Notes: generated by a model from the letters alone, not told the origin. A DNA stretch of 64,000 bases from Flavobacteriales bacterium (GCA_905339165.1 CAJPFH010000004.1:1-64000), one strand, 5' to 3'; shown: positions 16,035 to 25,814, numbered from the stretch's first letter. Program-made: numbers and translations.

Positions 16035-17327
16035 ATGAGAAATAACCAACACATCGTTATAATCGGCAACGGCATCAGCGGAACTACAGCAGCTAGAGAA
16101 ATAAGGAAAAAAAGTGATTACCGCATTACGATTGTTTCTAATGAAACGCCCTATTTTTTTTCTCGTCCGGCCCTTATGTATGTTTACATGGGTCAAATGA
16201 AACTTGAGCATACCCAACCTTACGAAAATGATTTTTGGAAAAAAAATAAGATTGAGCTGTTATTTGACGAGGTGCTAAAAGTAAATACCTCAGAAAAAAA
16301 ACTGACTCTTAAAAACTCTACTTTACATTTTGATATTCTCATTTTAGCTTGTGGTTCTAAACCTGTCTTTTACCAATGGAAAGGCCAAAATTTAAAAGGA
16401 ATACAAGGTTTCTACTCAGTACACGATTTAAAAAAACTGGAAGAAAACACCCAAAAATGTAAAAAAGCCATTCTTATTGGTGGCGGGTTAATAGCTGTAG
16501 AAATGGCCGAAATGTTGTGCAGCCGAAATATACAAACCACCCTTTTGGTACGCGAAAAATATTACTGGCAAGAAAATCTTCCGCCACAAGAAGCAAAAAT
16601 GGTAGAAAACGAAATAGGCCAACATGGAATAGCCATTCGCAGTGAAACACAGGCAGAAGAATTTCTTGGAGAAAATGGAAAAATCATTGCCATTAAAACA
16701 AATCAAAATGAGATAATACCTTGTGATTTTGTAGGAGTATGCACCGGAGTTATTCCGAATATTGATTTTTTAAGAACTTCAGCCATTGAGATAGATAAAG
16801 GAATTTTGGTTAATGAATTCTTAGAAACTAACTGCTCAAATATATACGCTATAGGAGATTGTGCACAGCAAAAATCACCTTCCCCACCACGCAAAGATAT
16901 TGAGCAAGTTTGGTATACCGGAAAAATAATGGGCGAAACTGTAGCAAAAACAATTTGCAAAGAAAAAACTATTTATCGTCCGGGCATTTGGTTTAATTCG
17001 GCAAAATTCTTCGGTTTAGAGTTTCAGGTTTATGGACAGGTAAGTGGCATTCAAAAAAATGAATACGATAGTTTTTATTGGGAAAATACAACCCAACATA
17101 AAGCCTTACGCATTGCATACCATAAACAAAGCAAAACCATTATAGGAATCCATTCGCTGGGCATACGCTTAAAACAAGATGTTTGCGAAGAATGGATTAA
17201 AAACAAGATGTCAATAAATCAGGTTATAGAACAGTTGCACAAGGCTAATTTTAATCCCGAATTTTATACAAAATACGAAAAAGAAATATCCCATTTGTTT
17301 GCTACTTCTATTCATTATTCTGCATGA
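16035..17327 (+). CDS. FAD/NAD(P)-dependent oxidoreductase (Pyr_redox_2)
   Basis: 430-residue two-dinucleotide-fold oxidoreductase. The FAD-binding GxGxxG is IGNGISGTTAAREI near residues 9-22, the NAD(P) site is LIGGGLIAVEMAE around 148-160, and the FAD-binding IYAIGDCA motif lies around 271-278. There is no CxxxxC redox pair as in thioredoxin or lipoamide reductases, so it resembles ferredoxin/nitrite-reductase-type or NADH:acceptor reductases. It overlaps the next gene, a membrane 4Fe-4S protein, by 4 bases, which suggests the two form an electron-transfer pair feeding the radical SAM or other steps (inference). Confidence 0.86.
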   Translation: MRNNQHIVIIGNGISGTTAAREIRKKSDYRITIVSNETPYFFSRPALMYVYMGQMKLEHTQPYENDFWKKNKIELLFDEVLKVNTSEKKLTLKNSTLHFDILILACGSKPVFYQWKGQNLKGIQGFYSVHDLKKLEENTQKCKKAILIGGGLIAVEMAEMLCSRNIQTTLLVREKYYWQENLPPQEAKMVENEIGQHGIAIRSETQAEEFLGENGKIIAIKTNQNEIIPCDFVGVCTGVIPNIDFLRTSAIEIDKGILVNEFLETNCSNIYAIGDCAQQKSPSPPRKDIEQVWYTGKIMGETVAKTICKEKTIYRPGIWFNSAKFFGLEFQVYGQVSGIQKNEYDSFYWENTTQHKALRIAYHKQSKTIIGIHSLGIRLKQDVCEEWIKNKMSINQVIEQLHKANFNPEFYTKYEKEISHLFATSIHYSA

Positions 17328-18880
17328 AACTACTTCGAATAATAGGATTAATACTATTTTTTTCAGGCTTATTACTGTTTTCGATATTGCCTCTTTTTAA
17401 AAGAACCTTTTACCTTACACCTTGTGCACTCGAACATGTTTTGAGCGAACAAGAAAAAGAAAACCTGTTAGCCGAACTCATTCCTTTAACTCATATCAAA
17501 CATCAACAATTATTCTCTTTTGCAAATAAAATAATCCGAACACACCAACAAAAAAATGCATGGCTAAAAAAACAAAAACAGTGGAATAAAGTAATGTGGG
17601 GCAGTTCTCAGGAATTTGCTTACAAATTACTGAGAGTTTCGGCAAAACATGATTCTTTTAAAACCCGATGGAGTATCTTTTTTATTATACTCGTTGCCTG
17701 TCCTCTTGGAGGGTTACTATACATTTTAAGTTCCGATAAAAAAAACCAAAGTAATTATTACACATTCTTTCTTCCTATTACTTCGGTAAAATGGATAGCC
17801 TATATACTAACGGCTTGGCTACTGGCATTCTATATTTTATTATACTGGTTTCCTGCCTACATAATAAACTGGGTAGTATTAGTTGACCCTATTAGCAAAT
17901 TTCTAAGCGGCAATGAGGCCGGCCCATGGTTCTTGTATGGTTTTTTGTATAGTGTAGTAATGTGTGTAATGGGAATAAAAATGTTTCTGAAATATAAAAA
18001 TAATGCTTACCAAATTATAAGAACAATTTCTGTTTTATTTTTTCAATTGGCATTTGCTTTTTTAATTCCTGAAATCTTGGTGCGCTTAAACAAGCCCTAT
18101 ATGGATTTAAAAAACATCTGGCCGCTCGATTATGATTTCTTTTTTGAGTGGAACATCTTGGCACTAATAGAAAACGGAAAATTGGGCATTTTTATGCTCC
18201 TATGGGGAATTTTGCTTGTTATAATTGCCGTGCCGGTGTTTACCTATTTCTTCGGAAAAAGATGGTACTGCTCTTGGGTGTGTGGATGCGGAGGGTTAGC
18301 AGAAACCTTAGGAGACCCTTTTCGACACCTCTCAAACAAAAGCATTAAAGCATGGAAGATGGAGAGATGGATTATTTATCCGACATTTCTATTTTCTATT
18401 ATAATGACAGTTCTTACCCTTTACACTTTTTTTAGTAAACAAAGCGAATTGTTAGGACTGAACACATACGAAATTCAAAGAGTATACGGTTTTCTAATAG
18501 GCTCTGTATTTGCCGGAGTAATAGGAACCGGTTTATACCCTGTTTTTGGAAACCGCGTATGGTGTCGTTTTGGTTGCCCACTAGCAGCTTATATGGGAAT
18601 TATTCAACGATTTAAATCGCGTTTTAGAATTACCGCCAACGGAAGTCAATGTATTTCTTGTGGAAACTGCTCTACCTACTGCGAAATGGGAATTGATGTA
18701 CGATGGTATGCACAAAGAGGGCAGTCTATTGTTCGGGCATCTTGTGTAGGTTGTGGAATTTGTGCCAATGTTTGTCCTCGCGGTGTTCTAAAACTGGAGA
18801 ATTCTGATGAGCATACTCGTTACAACAAAAATCCATTCATCATTCAAAAACAAGAAGCACATTTTGTAAAACACACATGA
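17324..18880 (+). CDS. Polytopic membrane protein with 4Fe-4S ferredoxin domain (NapH/CcoG-like)
   Basis: 518-residue protein with about eight membrane helices, then a cytoplasmic ferredoxin-like tail. Cys motifs inside the membrane part are WYCSWVCGCGG and WCRFGCPLAAY, the NapH/NosR-type signature. The tail has two 4Fe-4S sets, CISCGNCSTYCEMG and CVGCGICANVCPRG. Such proteins move electrons between quinol and periplasmic or cytoplasmic acceptors. The long N-terminal insertion (about 35-110, with helical soluble sequence) is unlike standard NapH. It is co-translated with the FAD oxidoreductase (4-base overlap) and the following GT2 gene (4-base overlap). Confidence 0.87.
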   Translation: MKLLRIIGLILFFSGLLLFSILPLFKRTFYLTPCALEHVLSEQEKENLLAELIPLTHIKHQQLFSFANKIIRTHQQKNAWLKKQKQWNKVMWGSSQEFAYKLLRVSAKHDSFKTRWSIFFIILVACPLGGLLYILSSDKKNQSNYYTFFLPITSVKWIAYILTAWLLAFYILLYWFPAYIINWVVLVDPISKFLSGNEAGPWFLYGFLYSVVMCVMGIKMFLKYKNNAYQIIRTISVLFFQLAFAFLIPEILVRLNKPYMDLKNIWPLDYDFFFEWNILALIENGKLGIFMLLWGILLVIIAVPVFTYFFGKRWYCSWVCGCGGLAETLGDPFRHLSNKSIKAWKMERWIIYPTFLFSIIMTVLTLYTFFSKQSELLGLNTYEIQRVYGFLIGSVFAGVIGTGLYPVFGNRVWCRFGCPLAAYMGIIQRFKSRFRITANGSQCISCGNCSTYCEMGIDVRWYAQRGQSIVRASCVGCGICANVCPRGVLKLENSDEHTRYNKNPFIIQKQEAHFVKHT

Positions 18881-19587
18881 AAATGCACCCTAGAAGAATA
18901 AATATATTAGTTATCATTCCCGCTTACAACGAAGAAAAAGCTATTGTAAACGTAATTAACGAAATTCCAAAAGAGTGGGTACAACAAGTGGTAGTAGTAA
19001 ATAATGCATCCACCGATAACACCGAGTTAAATGCAAAACAAGCCGGTGCCATTGTGCTGAACGAAGAGAAAAAAGGCTACGGCTATGCCTGTTTGAAAGG
19101 AATTGAATACGCCCGACAACTTATACCCAACCCCGATATTATTGTGTTTATTGATGGAGATTACTCAGATTATCCTCAACAAATACCCGACTTAATTCTG
19201 CCTATAACTGAAAAAAACTTTGATTTGGTAATAGGTTCCAGGGTGCTCGGAAAAAAAGAAAAAGGTTCTCTTACCCCACAGCAAATTTTTGGTAATGCAC
19301 TTGCTACTTTGCTAATTCGCTTTTTTTATCAAGTACATTTTACCGATTTAGGGCCATTTAGGGCCATTTCATTTAACAAGCTCATTGCACTTAATATGCA
19401 GGATAAAACATACGGTTGGACCATTGAAATGCAAATAAAAGCGGCCAAAATGAAACTAAAATGTTGCGAAATACCTGTAAATTATCGCAAACGTATTGGA
19501 ATTTCAAAAGTTTCCGGAACACTGAAAGGCAGCATATTGGCCGGATACAAAATTATTTTTACTATCATCAAATATCTTTTTATCTGA
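18877..19587 (+). CDS. GT2 glycosyltransferase, dolichyl/polyprenyl-phosphate sugar synthase-like
   Basis: 236-residue GT2 enzyme with IIPAYNEEKAI at the N-terminus, VVVNNASTDNT, the DGDYSD metal site near residue 90 and FTDLGPFRAIS downstream. The architecture is that of short polyprenyl-phosphate mannose/glucose synthases, also matching the TIGR04283-like partner transferases of rSAM clusters only weakly. The C-terminal hydrophobic stretch may touch the membrane. It would make a lipid-linked hexose usable by the GT-C-like protein two genes downstream (inference). Confidence 0.84.
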   Translation: MKMHPRRINILVIIPAYNEEKAIVNVINEIPKEWVQQVVVVNNASTDNTELNAKQAGAIVLNEEKKGYGYACLKGIEYARQLIPNPDIIVFIDGDYSDYPQQIPDLILPITEKNFDLVIGSRVLGKKEKGSLTPQQIFGNALATLLIRFFYQVHFTDLGPFRAISFNKLIALNMQDKTYGWTIEMQIKAAKMKLKCCEIPVNYRKRIGISKVSGTLKGSILAGYKIIFTIIKYLFI

Positions 19588-21065
19588 TGCATTATCTGTT
19601 CTTAATCGTATTTGTTTTGTACGGAATAAGTATATTTTTCATACTATTATTTTCATTAACACAGTTAAAACTTATTCTCATTTATCTCTTAAAAAAAAGC
19701 CCCAAAGAAATAAAACACACAAAGCACTCTTTTCCAATGGTTACTATTCAATTACCCGTTTATAATGAAAAATATGTAGTAGAAAGATTACTGAATTGCA
19801 TAGAAGAAATAAATTATCCTTTGGATAAATTACAAGTTCAATTACTCGATGACTCCAACGATGATTCTTTAGAGATTGCCTCAAAAAAAGTTCCGAAAAT
19901 GCAAAGCAAAGGCTACCCGATAGAGCACATTAAACGAACCGAAAGAAACGGATATAAAGCCGGAGCATTAAAAGAGGGACTAATTACTGCCAAAGGCGAA
20001 TTTATTGCCATTTTCGATGCCGATTTTTTACCACACAAAAATTTCCTGCTAGATACCCTCCCATATTTTATTAACGAAAAGGTAGGACTGGTACAAACAG
20101 CGTGGAAATACACAAACGAAAAATATTCTCTATTAACTTTTTTGCAATCCTTTGGGCTAAATGCACATTTTACAATAGAACAAACTGCTAGAAATATAGC
20201 CAATCACTTTATTAATTTTAACGGCACAGCCGGAATATGGAGAAAACAATGTATACTCGATGCTGGAAATTGGCAATCCGACACACTCACCGAAGATTTA
20301 GACTTAAGCTATCGAGCTCAACTAAAAAAATGGAAATTCGTATATGCAGGTAATATTGAATGTTTATCAGAACTACCCGTTACCATTACAGCATTAAAGA
20401 ATCAACAATTTCGCTGGAGCAAAGGAGCCGCCCAATGTGCCAAAAAAAATTTAATGTCGGTTTGGAAATCTAATTCATGTTCATTGACCACAAAATTTAT
20501 GGCCACCTTTCATTTGCTGAATAGTTGTATTTTTCCGGCAATCTTATGCATTGCCCTTTTAACTTTCCCCCTTTTTTACATAAAACAAACTACTCATTCG
20601 TTCGATTTATTTTTTCGCATTTCTCCTTTTTTCTCCTTCAGCATTGGTGCTGTATTGTTTTTTTATGCAGTAACTTTTTTTAACAACCAAAAAATAAACT
20701 TCCAACATCTGATACTTTTTCCTTTTTATTTCTTATCGTTTTTAAGTATTTCTATGGCTTTATCTATTCATAACTCCTTAGCTGTTTTTGAAGGACTGGC
20801 AGGAATAAAAAGTGAATTTATACGCACGCCAAAATTTAATTTACAAAACCATACACACAAGTTTTCAGAGAATAAGTATACAACAGAAAAATGGTCGGTG
20901 CTTACATGGGTGGAATTAGTCTGTGCATTTTATTTTCTCTTTAGCGCTTATTACTGTTACCATGTGAACGGATATGGAGCTATCCCGTTTATGAGTATGA
21001 TTAGCCTTGGGTTGATTTATCTTTTTTTGGCCGCTATGTTTCCTGCTTTTAAACACAGAAATTAA
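19587..21065 (+). CDS. Membrane GT2 glycosyltransferase, cellulose synthase/ceramide glucosyltransferase-like
   Basis: 492-residue processive-type GT2. One N-terminal helix (about 3-30), then the catalytic domain with QLPVYNEKYVVERL, LLDDSNDDS, FDADFLPH, TEDLDLSYR and the QxxRW motif in NQQFRWSKG, then four or five C-terminal helices. All D, D, D/E, QxxRW residues are present. The ATG at 19587 overlaps the upstream TGA by one base; a longer frame from 19461 would overlap the previous gene by 127 bases and adds no domain. Likely product: a membrane-embedded hexosyl lipid or short glycan. Confidence 0.86.
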   Translation: MHYLFLIVFVLYGISIFFILLFSLTQLKLILIYLLKKSPKEIKHTKHSFPMVTIQLPVYNEKYVVERLLNCIEEINYPLDKLQVQLLDDSNDDSLEIASKKVPKMQSKGYPIEHIKRTERNGYKAGALKEGLITAKGEFIAIFDADFLPHKNFLLDTLPYFINEKVGLVQTAWKYTNEKYSLLTFLQSFGLNAHFTIEQTARNIANHFINFNGTAGIWRKQCILDAGNWQSDTLTEDLDLSYRAQLKKWKFVYAGNIECLSELPVTITALKNQQFRWSKGAAQCAKKNLMSVWKSNSCSLTTKFMATFHLLNSCIFPAILCIALLTFPLFYIKQTTHSFDLFFRISPFFSFSIGAVLFFYAVTFFNNQKINFQHLILFPFYFLSFLSISMALSIHNSLAVFEGLAGIKSEFIRTPKFNLQNHTHKFSENKYTTEKWSVLTWVELVCAFYFLFSAYYCYHVNGYGAIPFMSMISLGLIYLFLAAMFPAFKHRN

Positions 21066-22381
21066 TGAAATCAAACATTTTGATATTCGCTCTCATGGCT
21101 TTATCGGCAATGGTTTACATAAACATTGCTTATGGGGTAGAACGAAACCAATTTGTTTTTTTTATTGGCCATATCGTATCGCTTTTTGCTGCTTACTGGC
21201 TATTGTATAAAAAATTGTATTCTCTCTCTTTAACAGAAATAATAACCGCTGGAGTATTTTTTCGTTTGCTTTTTTTAATTTCTATTCCTTCTCTCAGCGA
21301 TGACTATTTTCGTTTTATTTGGGATGGACAATTAATATCTTATGGATTAAACCCTTACTTAGAAAAGCCCCTACAAGCCATTCAACACTTTAGCGAAAAT
21401 CCATTTTTTAACGAATTACTGGAAAACATGAATTCGCCAAACTATTTTACAGTTTATCCTCCTCTCCACCAGTTTTTGTTTTTTATCGCTGCAACGTGTG
21501 GTGCAGAAAATATTCTATACAACCTCATAACTATGCGATTACTTATTTTACTAGCCGAAATAGGCAGTGCCATTATGCTCATTAAACTTAAAATTTCTAA
21601 AAACCTTTTTTATCTTTTTTTCTTAAACCCTCTACTTATTATTGAATTGTGCGGAAACCTGCATTTCGAAGCTGTTATGATTTTTTTTCTGCTCACTTCA
21701 TTCTACTTTTTGAAAAAAGAAAATCATTTTTTTTCGGCTTTTTTTCTAGGATTAGCCATAAGCATTAAATTAATTCCCTTTATCTTTCTCCCGTTTATTG
21801 CCATGCACCTTAGATTAAAAAAAGGAATTATTTATATACTCACTTCTGTAAGTATTGTAGTAATACTGTTCCTGCCATTTTTATCTAAGCAACTACTACT
21901 GCATGTTGGAAGTTCCCTACAACTTTATTTTTTAGCCTTTGAATTTAATGCCAGTATTTACTACATCATAAGAGAGCTGGGATACCTTGTATATGGTTAT
22001 AACATTATATCGATAGCCGGAAAAATACTACCCCTGATAACCATCTGTGCTATGCTTATTTTACTTTTTAAGCAGTATAAGGTTCGTACAGAACAAAAGC
22101 TTTTTGCATCATTTCTCTTCGCCTTATTCACATATTACCTATTATCATCGGTAGTGCACCCCTGGTATGTTTCTACTTTGGTTTTACTGGGAGTGTTATC
22201 GAACTATGTATTTCCTGTGGTTTGGAGCGGACTTGCTTTTCTATCATACCATGCCTACGGAAATATTTTTTATTATGAAAACAAATGGCTGATAAGTGCA
22301 GAATATCTGCTTTTGACTATTTTTTTTATCTATGAATGGAGAAAAAAAGGAAAAGAGCACTTGCTTAACGCAATACCGTAA
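21065..22381 (+). CDS. Polytopic GT-C-like glycosyltransferase
   Basis: 438 residues with about ten membrane helices and a first large loop containing SDDYFRFIWDGQLISYGLNPY. An acidic pair in the first loop is the catalytic signature of GT-C mannosyl/glucosyl-transferases that use polyprenyl-phosphate sugars (PIG-M/DUF2029-like). It starts one base inside the upstream stop codon and ends the operon, overlapping a convergent gene by 17 bases. Donor and acceptor are not readable; the upstream polyprenyl-P-sugar synthase-like gene is the natural donor source. Confidence 0.78.
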   Translation: MKSNILIFALMALSAMVYINIAYGVERNQFVFFIGHIVSLFAAYWLLYKKLYSLSLTEIITAGVFFRLLFLISIPSLSDDYFRFIWDGQLISYGLNPYLEKPLQAIQHFSENPFFNELLENMNSPNYFTVYPPLHQFLFFIAATCGAENILYNLITMRLLILLAEIGSAIMLIKLKISKNLFYLFFLNPLLIIELCGNLHFEAVMIFFLLTSFYFLKKENHFFSAFFLGLAISIKLIPFIFLPFIAMHLRLKKGIIYILTSVSIVVILFLPFLSKQLLLHVGSSLQLYFLAFEFNASIYYIIRELGYLVYGYNIISIAGKILPLITICAMLILLFKQYKVRTEQKLFASFLFALFTYYLLSSVVHPWYVSTLVLLGVLSNYVFPVVWSGLAFLSYHAYGNIFYYENKWLISAEYLLLTIFFIYEWRKKGKEHLLNAIP

Positions 22382-24449
22382 CCGACCCTTTACGATGATG
22401 ATAAATTCCGTTTTTAGTTCCTAAATAAAGTGTGTAAACATATACTCCGCCTTCTACTACCACCCCATTCAATGTTCCGTCCCATCCTTGTTCTATATCA
22501 TTAGTTTCAAAAACTTTTTGTCCCCAGCGGTTGTATATCATCATGTTGTATTTAGAATAATCGCTGAAAATAATACTGGGTTTAAAAACCGGATTATAAT
22601 CACCACCTGGCACAAAAGCATTAGGTATATAAAAAATAGGTGATAACAGCACACACACCATATTGGAACGACTAAATGCCGAGGGAAAATTTCCAACATA
22701 CACTGTATCGTTTTCCACAGCTTCTACCACATAGCATATTCTTCCCTGCCCTTTCAAATATTCAGAAATGTCATCGGTAAAATGATGCACATTGGCACTA
22801 ATCGTTGCTATGGGATTGGTTTCTACATAGCTATCTACTCCCCTGTAAATATTATATGCTTTTACCGAAGCATTCCACTTTTCGTATTCACTCCATGTAA
22901 TAGAAATTTTTTCATCGGAAATATCGCCATACACTTCCAGCAAAATTGTTTTTCCAATGTTTAAAACCATTTGCTCTACCCCACAAACATCTACAGCCGA
23001 TATTTTATAGAAGTATGATTGATATTTTGTGTTTACATCGGTGTCGGAAAATGAAACAGACAAAGAAGTGTTTGAGCCGGCCTGAATGGTTTGAATCATA
23101 TTATAAGGGCCATTCTCGTTCAATGCTTTCCATAATTTGTATTCCTTAATATCTGCTGAAGTATCTACCAAGGCCGTAATTTTTGTTTCAAAAGAATCTG
23201 CCACCGTAGCATAATATAAATAGAGATACTGAGGCATATTGGGAAACTGCGGAACGATTTGCTGAACATTCGACATAGAAGTGTATGCTCCCAAACCGTT
23301 ATTATCTACCGCTTTTACAAAATACTGATATGTACTCCCATCATTCGCTCCCAAGCGTGTATAAAAAGTATCGGAAAGAGTGGTTAGCAATGTATAGGGG
23401 GCTGCATTCTCGCTTTCAAAAATTTGATAGTAAGTAAGGCCTAATTTAAAACCGCTGTATTTATTCCAGTTGAGCTTAATACTTTTTTCGCAGTCATCGT
23501 CTTTTAATTGAAGATAAACGGTTTGGTGAATATCAAATTGGTTGTTTACATAGTTGCGACAAGAATCAAATGCGGCAATACAATACTTTTCGCTTTGCGA
23601 GCTAGCATTGGAAAGAGCATATTGATAATAAGTGTTATTTATTCCAAAAACTGTATCTACAATCTGAAACATCCCTCCTCCTAGTGGCCTGATGATATAA
23701 TACCCTTCGGTATCGGGTGAAGGACTAGGTTTCCAACCCATGTGAGCCAAGCCGGTGGCCGGATTTACTGCAATACTATCGAACAGCTGATAATTAGGTG
23801 GAAGTACATCTTTAAACAAAACGGTATCAAGGGTAGATCGGGAAACACAACCTAACGCATCCGATAACTCGATGTAATAAGCTACTTGTTCACCACATAA
23901 ATACCTAACATGTGTGTAGGTTTCTGTTCCGTAGGGAGTATTGGCCAATAGGGTGTACGGGCTTCCAAGCGGAAGTGAATTTTGAACATCATATAACGGA
24001 GAAGTGCTTGGTAAATTAGGGATGTGTAAAGGATTCCATGTTAGTTGAGCCTGAGTGCCAAAAAAAAGGTTGGTATTTAAACGAATAGCAGCCAGTGTAT
24101 CAGAGGGGTCGGAATAATCGGTACCGCTTAAACCGGAGCGGCTTTTCAGATAATAATAAGCAGGTTGATTATACACATTCACGGTAGTGTGGCTATATGT
24201 ACTGGTAGCATAAATAAAAATACTATCTATTACGGCAAAAGGACCCAAAGGATTGTTGGAGTAATACACATGGTAACTATTGAAAGTGCCAAAAGGGTCT
24301 ACCGGAATTTGCCATGTTAAATCAACCGTTCCGTTATTATTTACAGAAACACAGCGTAATTCAGGGGCATCTATGATAATATTTGCGGTGCTAATACCCG
24401 AAAAAACGAAATAAAAAACAAGTGAAAATATGAGGGTTATTTTTTGCAT
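22365..24449 (-). CDS. Secreted fibronectin-like repeat protein with T9SS type B (gliding-type) sorting domain
   Basis: 694-residue extracellular protein. The start at 24449 gives a signal peptide (MQKITLIFSLVFYFVFSG); the upstream ATG at 24470 is overlapped by the promoter element. The body contains about five fibronectin type III-like segments (repeated pattern of WNxY, YYxIFES, Y.V.AVD.). The C-terminus (FIPNAFVPGGDYNPVF, MMIYNRWGQKVFET, GWDGTLNG, GVYVYTL) is the T9SS type B/gliding-motility C-terminal domain, which is usually retained and needs a PorP/SprF-like anchor. It is probably an adhesin or surface scaffold. Its end overlaps the convergent GT-C gene by 17 bases. Confidence 0.9.
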   Translation of the reverse strand: MQKITLIFSLVFYFVFSGISTANIIIDAPELRCVSVNNNGTVDLTWQIPVDPFGTFNSYHVYYSNNPLGPFAVIDSIFIYATSTYSHTTVNVYNQPAYYYLKSRSGLSGTDYSDPSDTLAAIRLNTNLFFGTQAQLTWNPLHIPNLPSTSPLYDVQNSLPLGSPYTLLANTPYGTETYTHVRYLCGEQVAYYIELSDALGCVSRSTLDTVLFKDVLPPNYQLFDSIAVNPATGLAHMGWKPSPSPDTEGYYIIRPLGGGMFQIVDTVFGINNTYYQYALSNASSQSEKYCIAAFDSCRNYVNNQFDIHQTVYLQLKDDDCEKSIKLNWNKYSGFKLGLTYYQIFESENAAPYTLLTTLSDTFYTRLGANDGSTYQYFVKAVDNNGLGAYTSMSNVQQIVPQFPNMPQYLYLYYATVADSFETKITALVDTSADIKEYKLWKALNENGPYNMIQTIQAGSNTSLSVSFSDTDVNTKYQSYFYKISAVDVCGVEQMVLNIGKTILLEVYGDISDEKISITWSEYEKWNASVKAYNIYRGVDSYVETNPIATISANVHHFTDDISEYLKGQGRICYVVEAVENDTVYVGNFPSAFSRSNMVCVLLSPIFYIPNAFVPGGDYNPVFKPSIIFSDYSKYNMMIYNRWGQKVFETNDIEQGWDGTLNGVVVEGGVYVYTLYLGTKNGIYHHRKGSVTVLR

Positions 24450-24467
24450 GTATTTCTGTAGAAACCA

Positions 24468-24475
24468 CAAAGTTA
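24468..24475 (-). promoter_or_regulatory. -7 element of the type B T9SS protein promoter
   Basis: The minus strand reads TAACTTTG, a perfect TAnnTTTG, 18 bases before the ATG at 24449 and overlapping the alternative ATG at 24470. Confidence 0.65.
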
Positions 24476-24530
24476 TGATATTTTTAGGGTTTCGGTATAA
24501 ACAAGACGCAAATTAACGTACACCGTTGCT

Positions 24531-25814
24531 TTACCTCTTTCCTGCCACTAACTCGGAAAGGTTTTCTACAGAGAGATAACGCTGCGATACTCGAAGTATT
24601 TCATCGGGATTTACATTTTTTATTGCTTCGGCAAAATTCGGATAATAGGTATCGGGCAAATTGTTTATATACATGTTTTTAAAACGGTCGGCTAAAGCAA
24701 AGGGGCCGTCCATATCACGAAGTAAATCGCCCAACATATAACTTTTTACAACATTCAGTTCTTTTTCAGGCACTTTCCGGTTGCATAATTTTTCAATCTC
24801 AATGTAAATTTCTTTAAGTGCATCAGCACAAACATCAGATCCCACTTCGGTTGAAATAATAAAATAGCCATGGTGTTTATAGGTGGCTAAAGCCGAGCCT
24901 ATTCCGTAGGTATAGCCTTTATCTTCACGAATGTTACTCATTAAACGAGAACCAAAATAACCTCCCAATAAAGTATTGGCTACCATCAAAGGGAAATAAT
25001 CGGGGTGTTTGCGATTAAATAATGGAGTACCTATTAAAATGGCATTTTGAAGAGCCTCTTTTTTAGGAAGGTAGCTTTTTTGAGGTTTGTAATTCGGCAC
25101 ATTAAAAACATCGGATGATATTTCTTTTAGCAAGGCAGAAATTTTTATTTTTCCGAGTGTATTGTCTATCACCTCTACTAAATGGTTATTTACAGCACCG
25201 GAAACCAACACAGTAAATGGTTTTTCTTTTATGGCATCATTGTAAAATTGTTTTATGTCGTTTAATTGAATGGCATCGTAATCGGCATAATTTGTTTCAC
25301 CTCCGTAAGGGTGATCTTTTCCAAAAAGCAGGGAAGGAAATTGATTGCGAGCCATTCCCGATACTTTTTCCATATTTACCAAAAAACGCTGTTTTTGCTT
25401 TTTCCGGTACACCTCAAAATCTGTTTCGTAAAATCCGGGCGATTCTATTAATTCTGCCACCATTTGCAAAATCTCTTTCGCATACTTATTGAGGTTATAA
25501 ATGGTAAAGCAGCAAAAATCTTTCATTACTTCCATTTCAGTGTAAGAACCGTAAAAATCAAGCCATTCGGCTACCTGCTGCGAAGATTTTTGGATACTTC
25601 CTTGTTTTAACAGTTGGTAAGCAAAAAAAGCTTGTAACTTGTTGGTTTCATATATAGTGCCGGCATGGAATATTACCGAGATACGACTTATATCGGAAAC
25701 AGGGGCATTATAATACCATACATTGGCTCCGTTGGAAAGGATGTATTTTTCAGGCATTAAAAAGTCGGGAATAGAAACTGAATTAACGGGAGGGGCAATC
25801 TTTCTATTTATCAT
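24531..25814 (-). CDS. M16 peptidase family protein, non-catalytic subunit
   Basis: 427-residue M16-fold protein in which the zinc motif HxxEH is missing: the aligned segment reads FFAYQLLKQGS. It keeps the substrate-contact Arg...Tyr segment (SRLMSNIREDKGYTYGIG) typical of the partner subunit. It starts 3 bases after the catalytic M16 gene, so the two are co-translated and probably form a heterodimer as in mitochondrial processing peptidase and bacterial M16 pairs. No signal peptide is obvious, so it is probably cytoplasmic or membrane-peripheral. Confidence 0.9.
   Translation of the reverse strand: MINRKIAPPVNSVSIPDFLMPEKYILSNGANVWYYNAPVSDISRISVIFHAGTIYETNKLQAFFAYQLLKQGSIQKSSQQVAEWLDFYGSYTEMEVMKDFCCFTIYNLNKYAKEILQMVAELIESPGFYETDFEVYRKKQKQRFLVNMEKVSGMARNQFPSLLFGKDHPYGGETNYADYDAIQLNDIKQFYNDAIKEKPFTVLVSGAVNNHLVEVIDNTLGKIKISALLKEISSDVFNVPNYKPQKSYLPKKEALQNAILIGTPLFNRKHPDYFPLMVANTLLGGYFGSRLMSNIREDKGYTYGIGSALATYKHHGYFIISTEVGSDVCADALKEIYIEIEKLCNRKVPEKELNVVKSYMLGDLLRDMDGPFALADRFKNMYINNLPDTYYPNFAEAIKNVNPDEILRVSQRYLSVENLSELVAGKR

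Noticed and set aside
19461-19586. Upstream extension of the BcsA-like GT2 gene
   Set aside because: It would overlap the preceding GT2 gene by 127 bases; the ATG at 19587 coupled to the TGA is typical for this operon.
19380-22381. Glycosyltransferase genes as part of the 29-54 kb polysaccharide locus
   Set aside because: They overlap the ArsS-type operon genes and are separated from the other locus by several unrelated operons.
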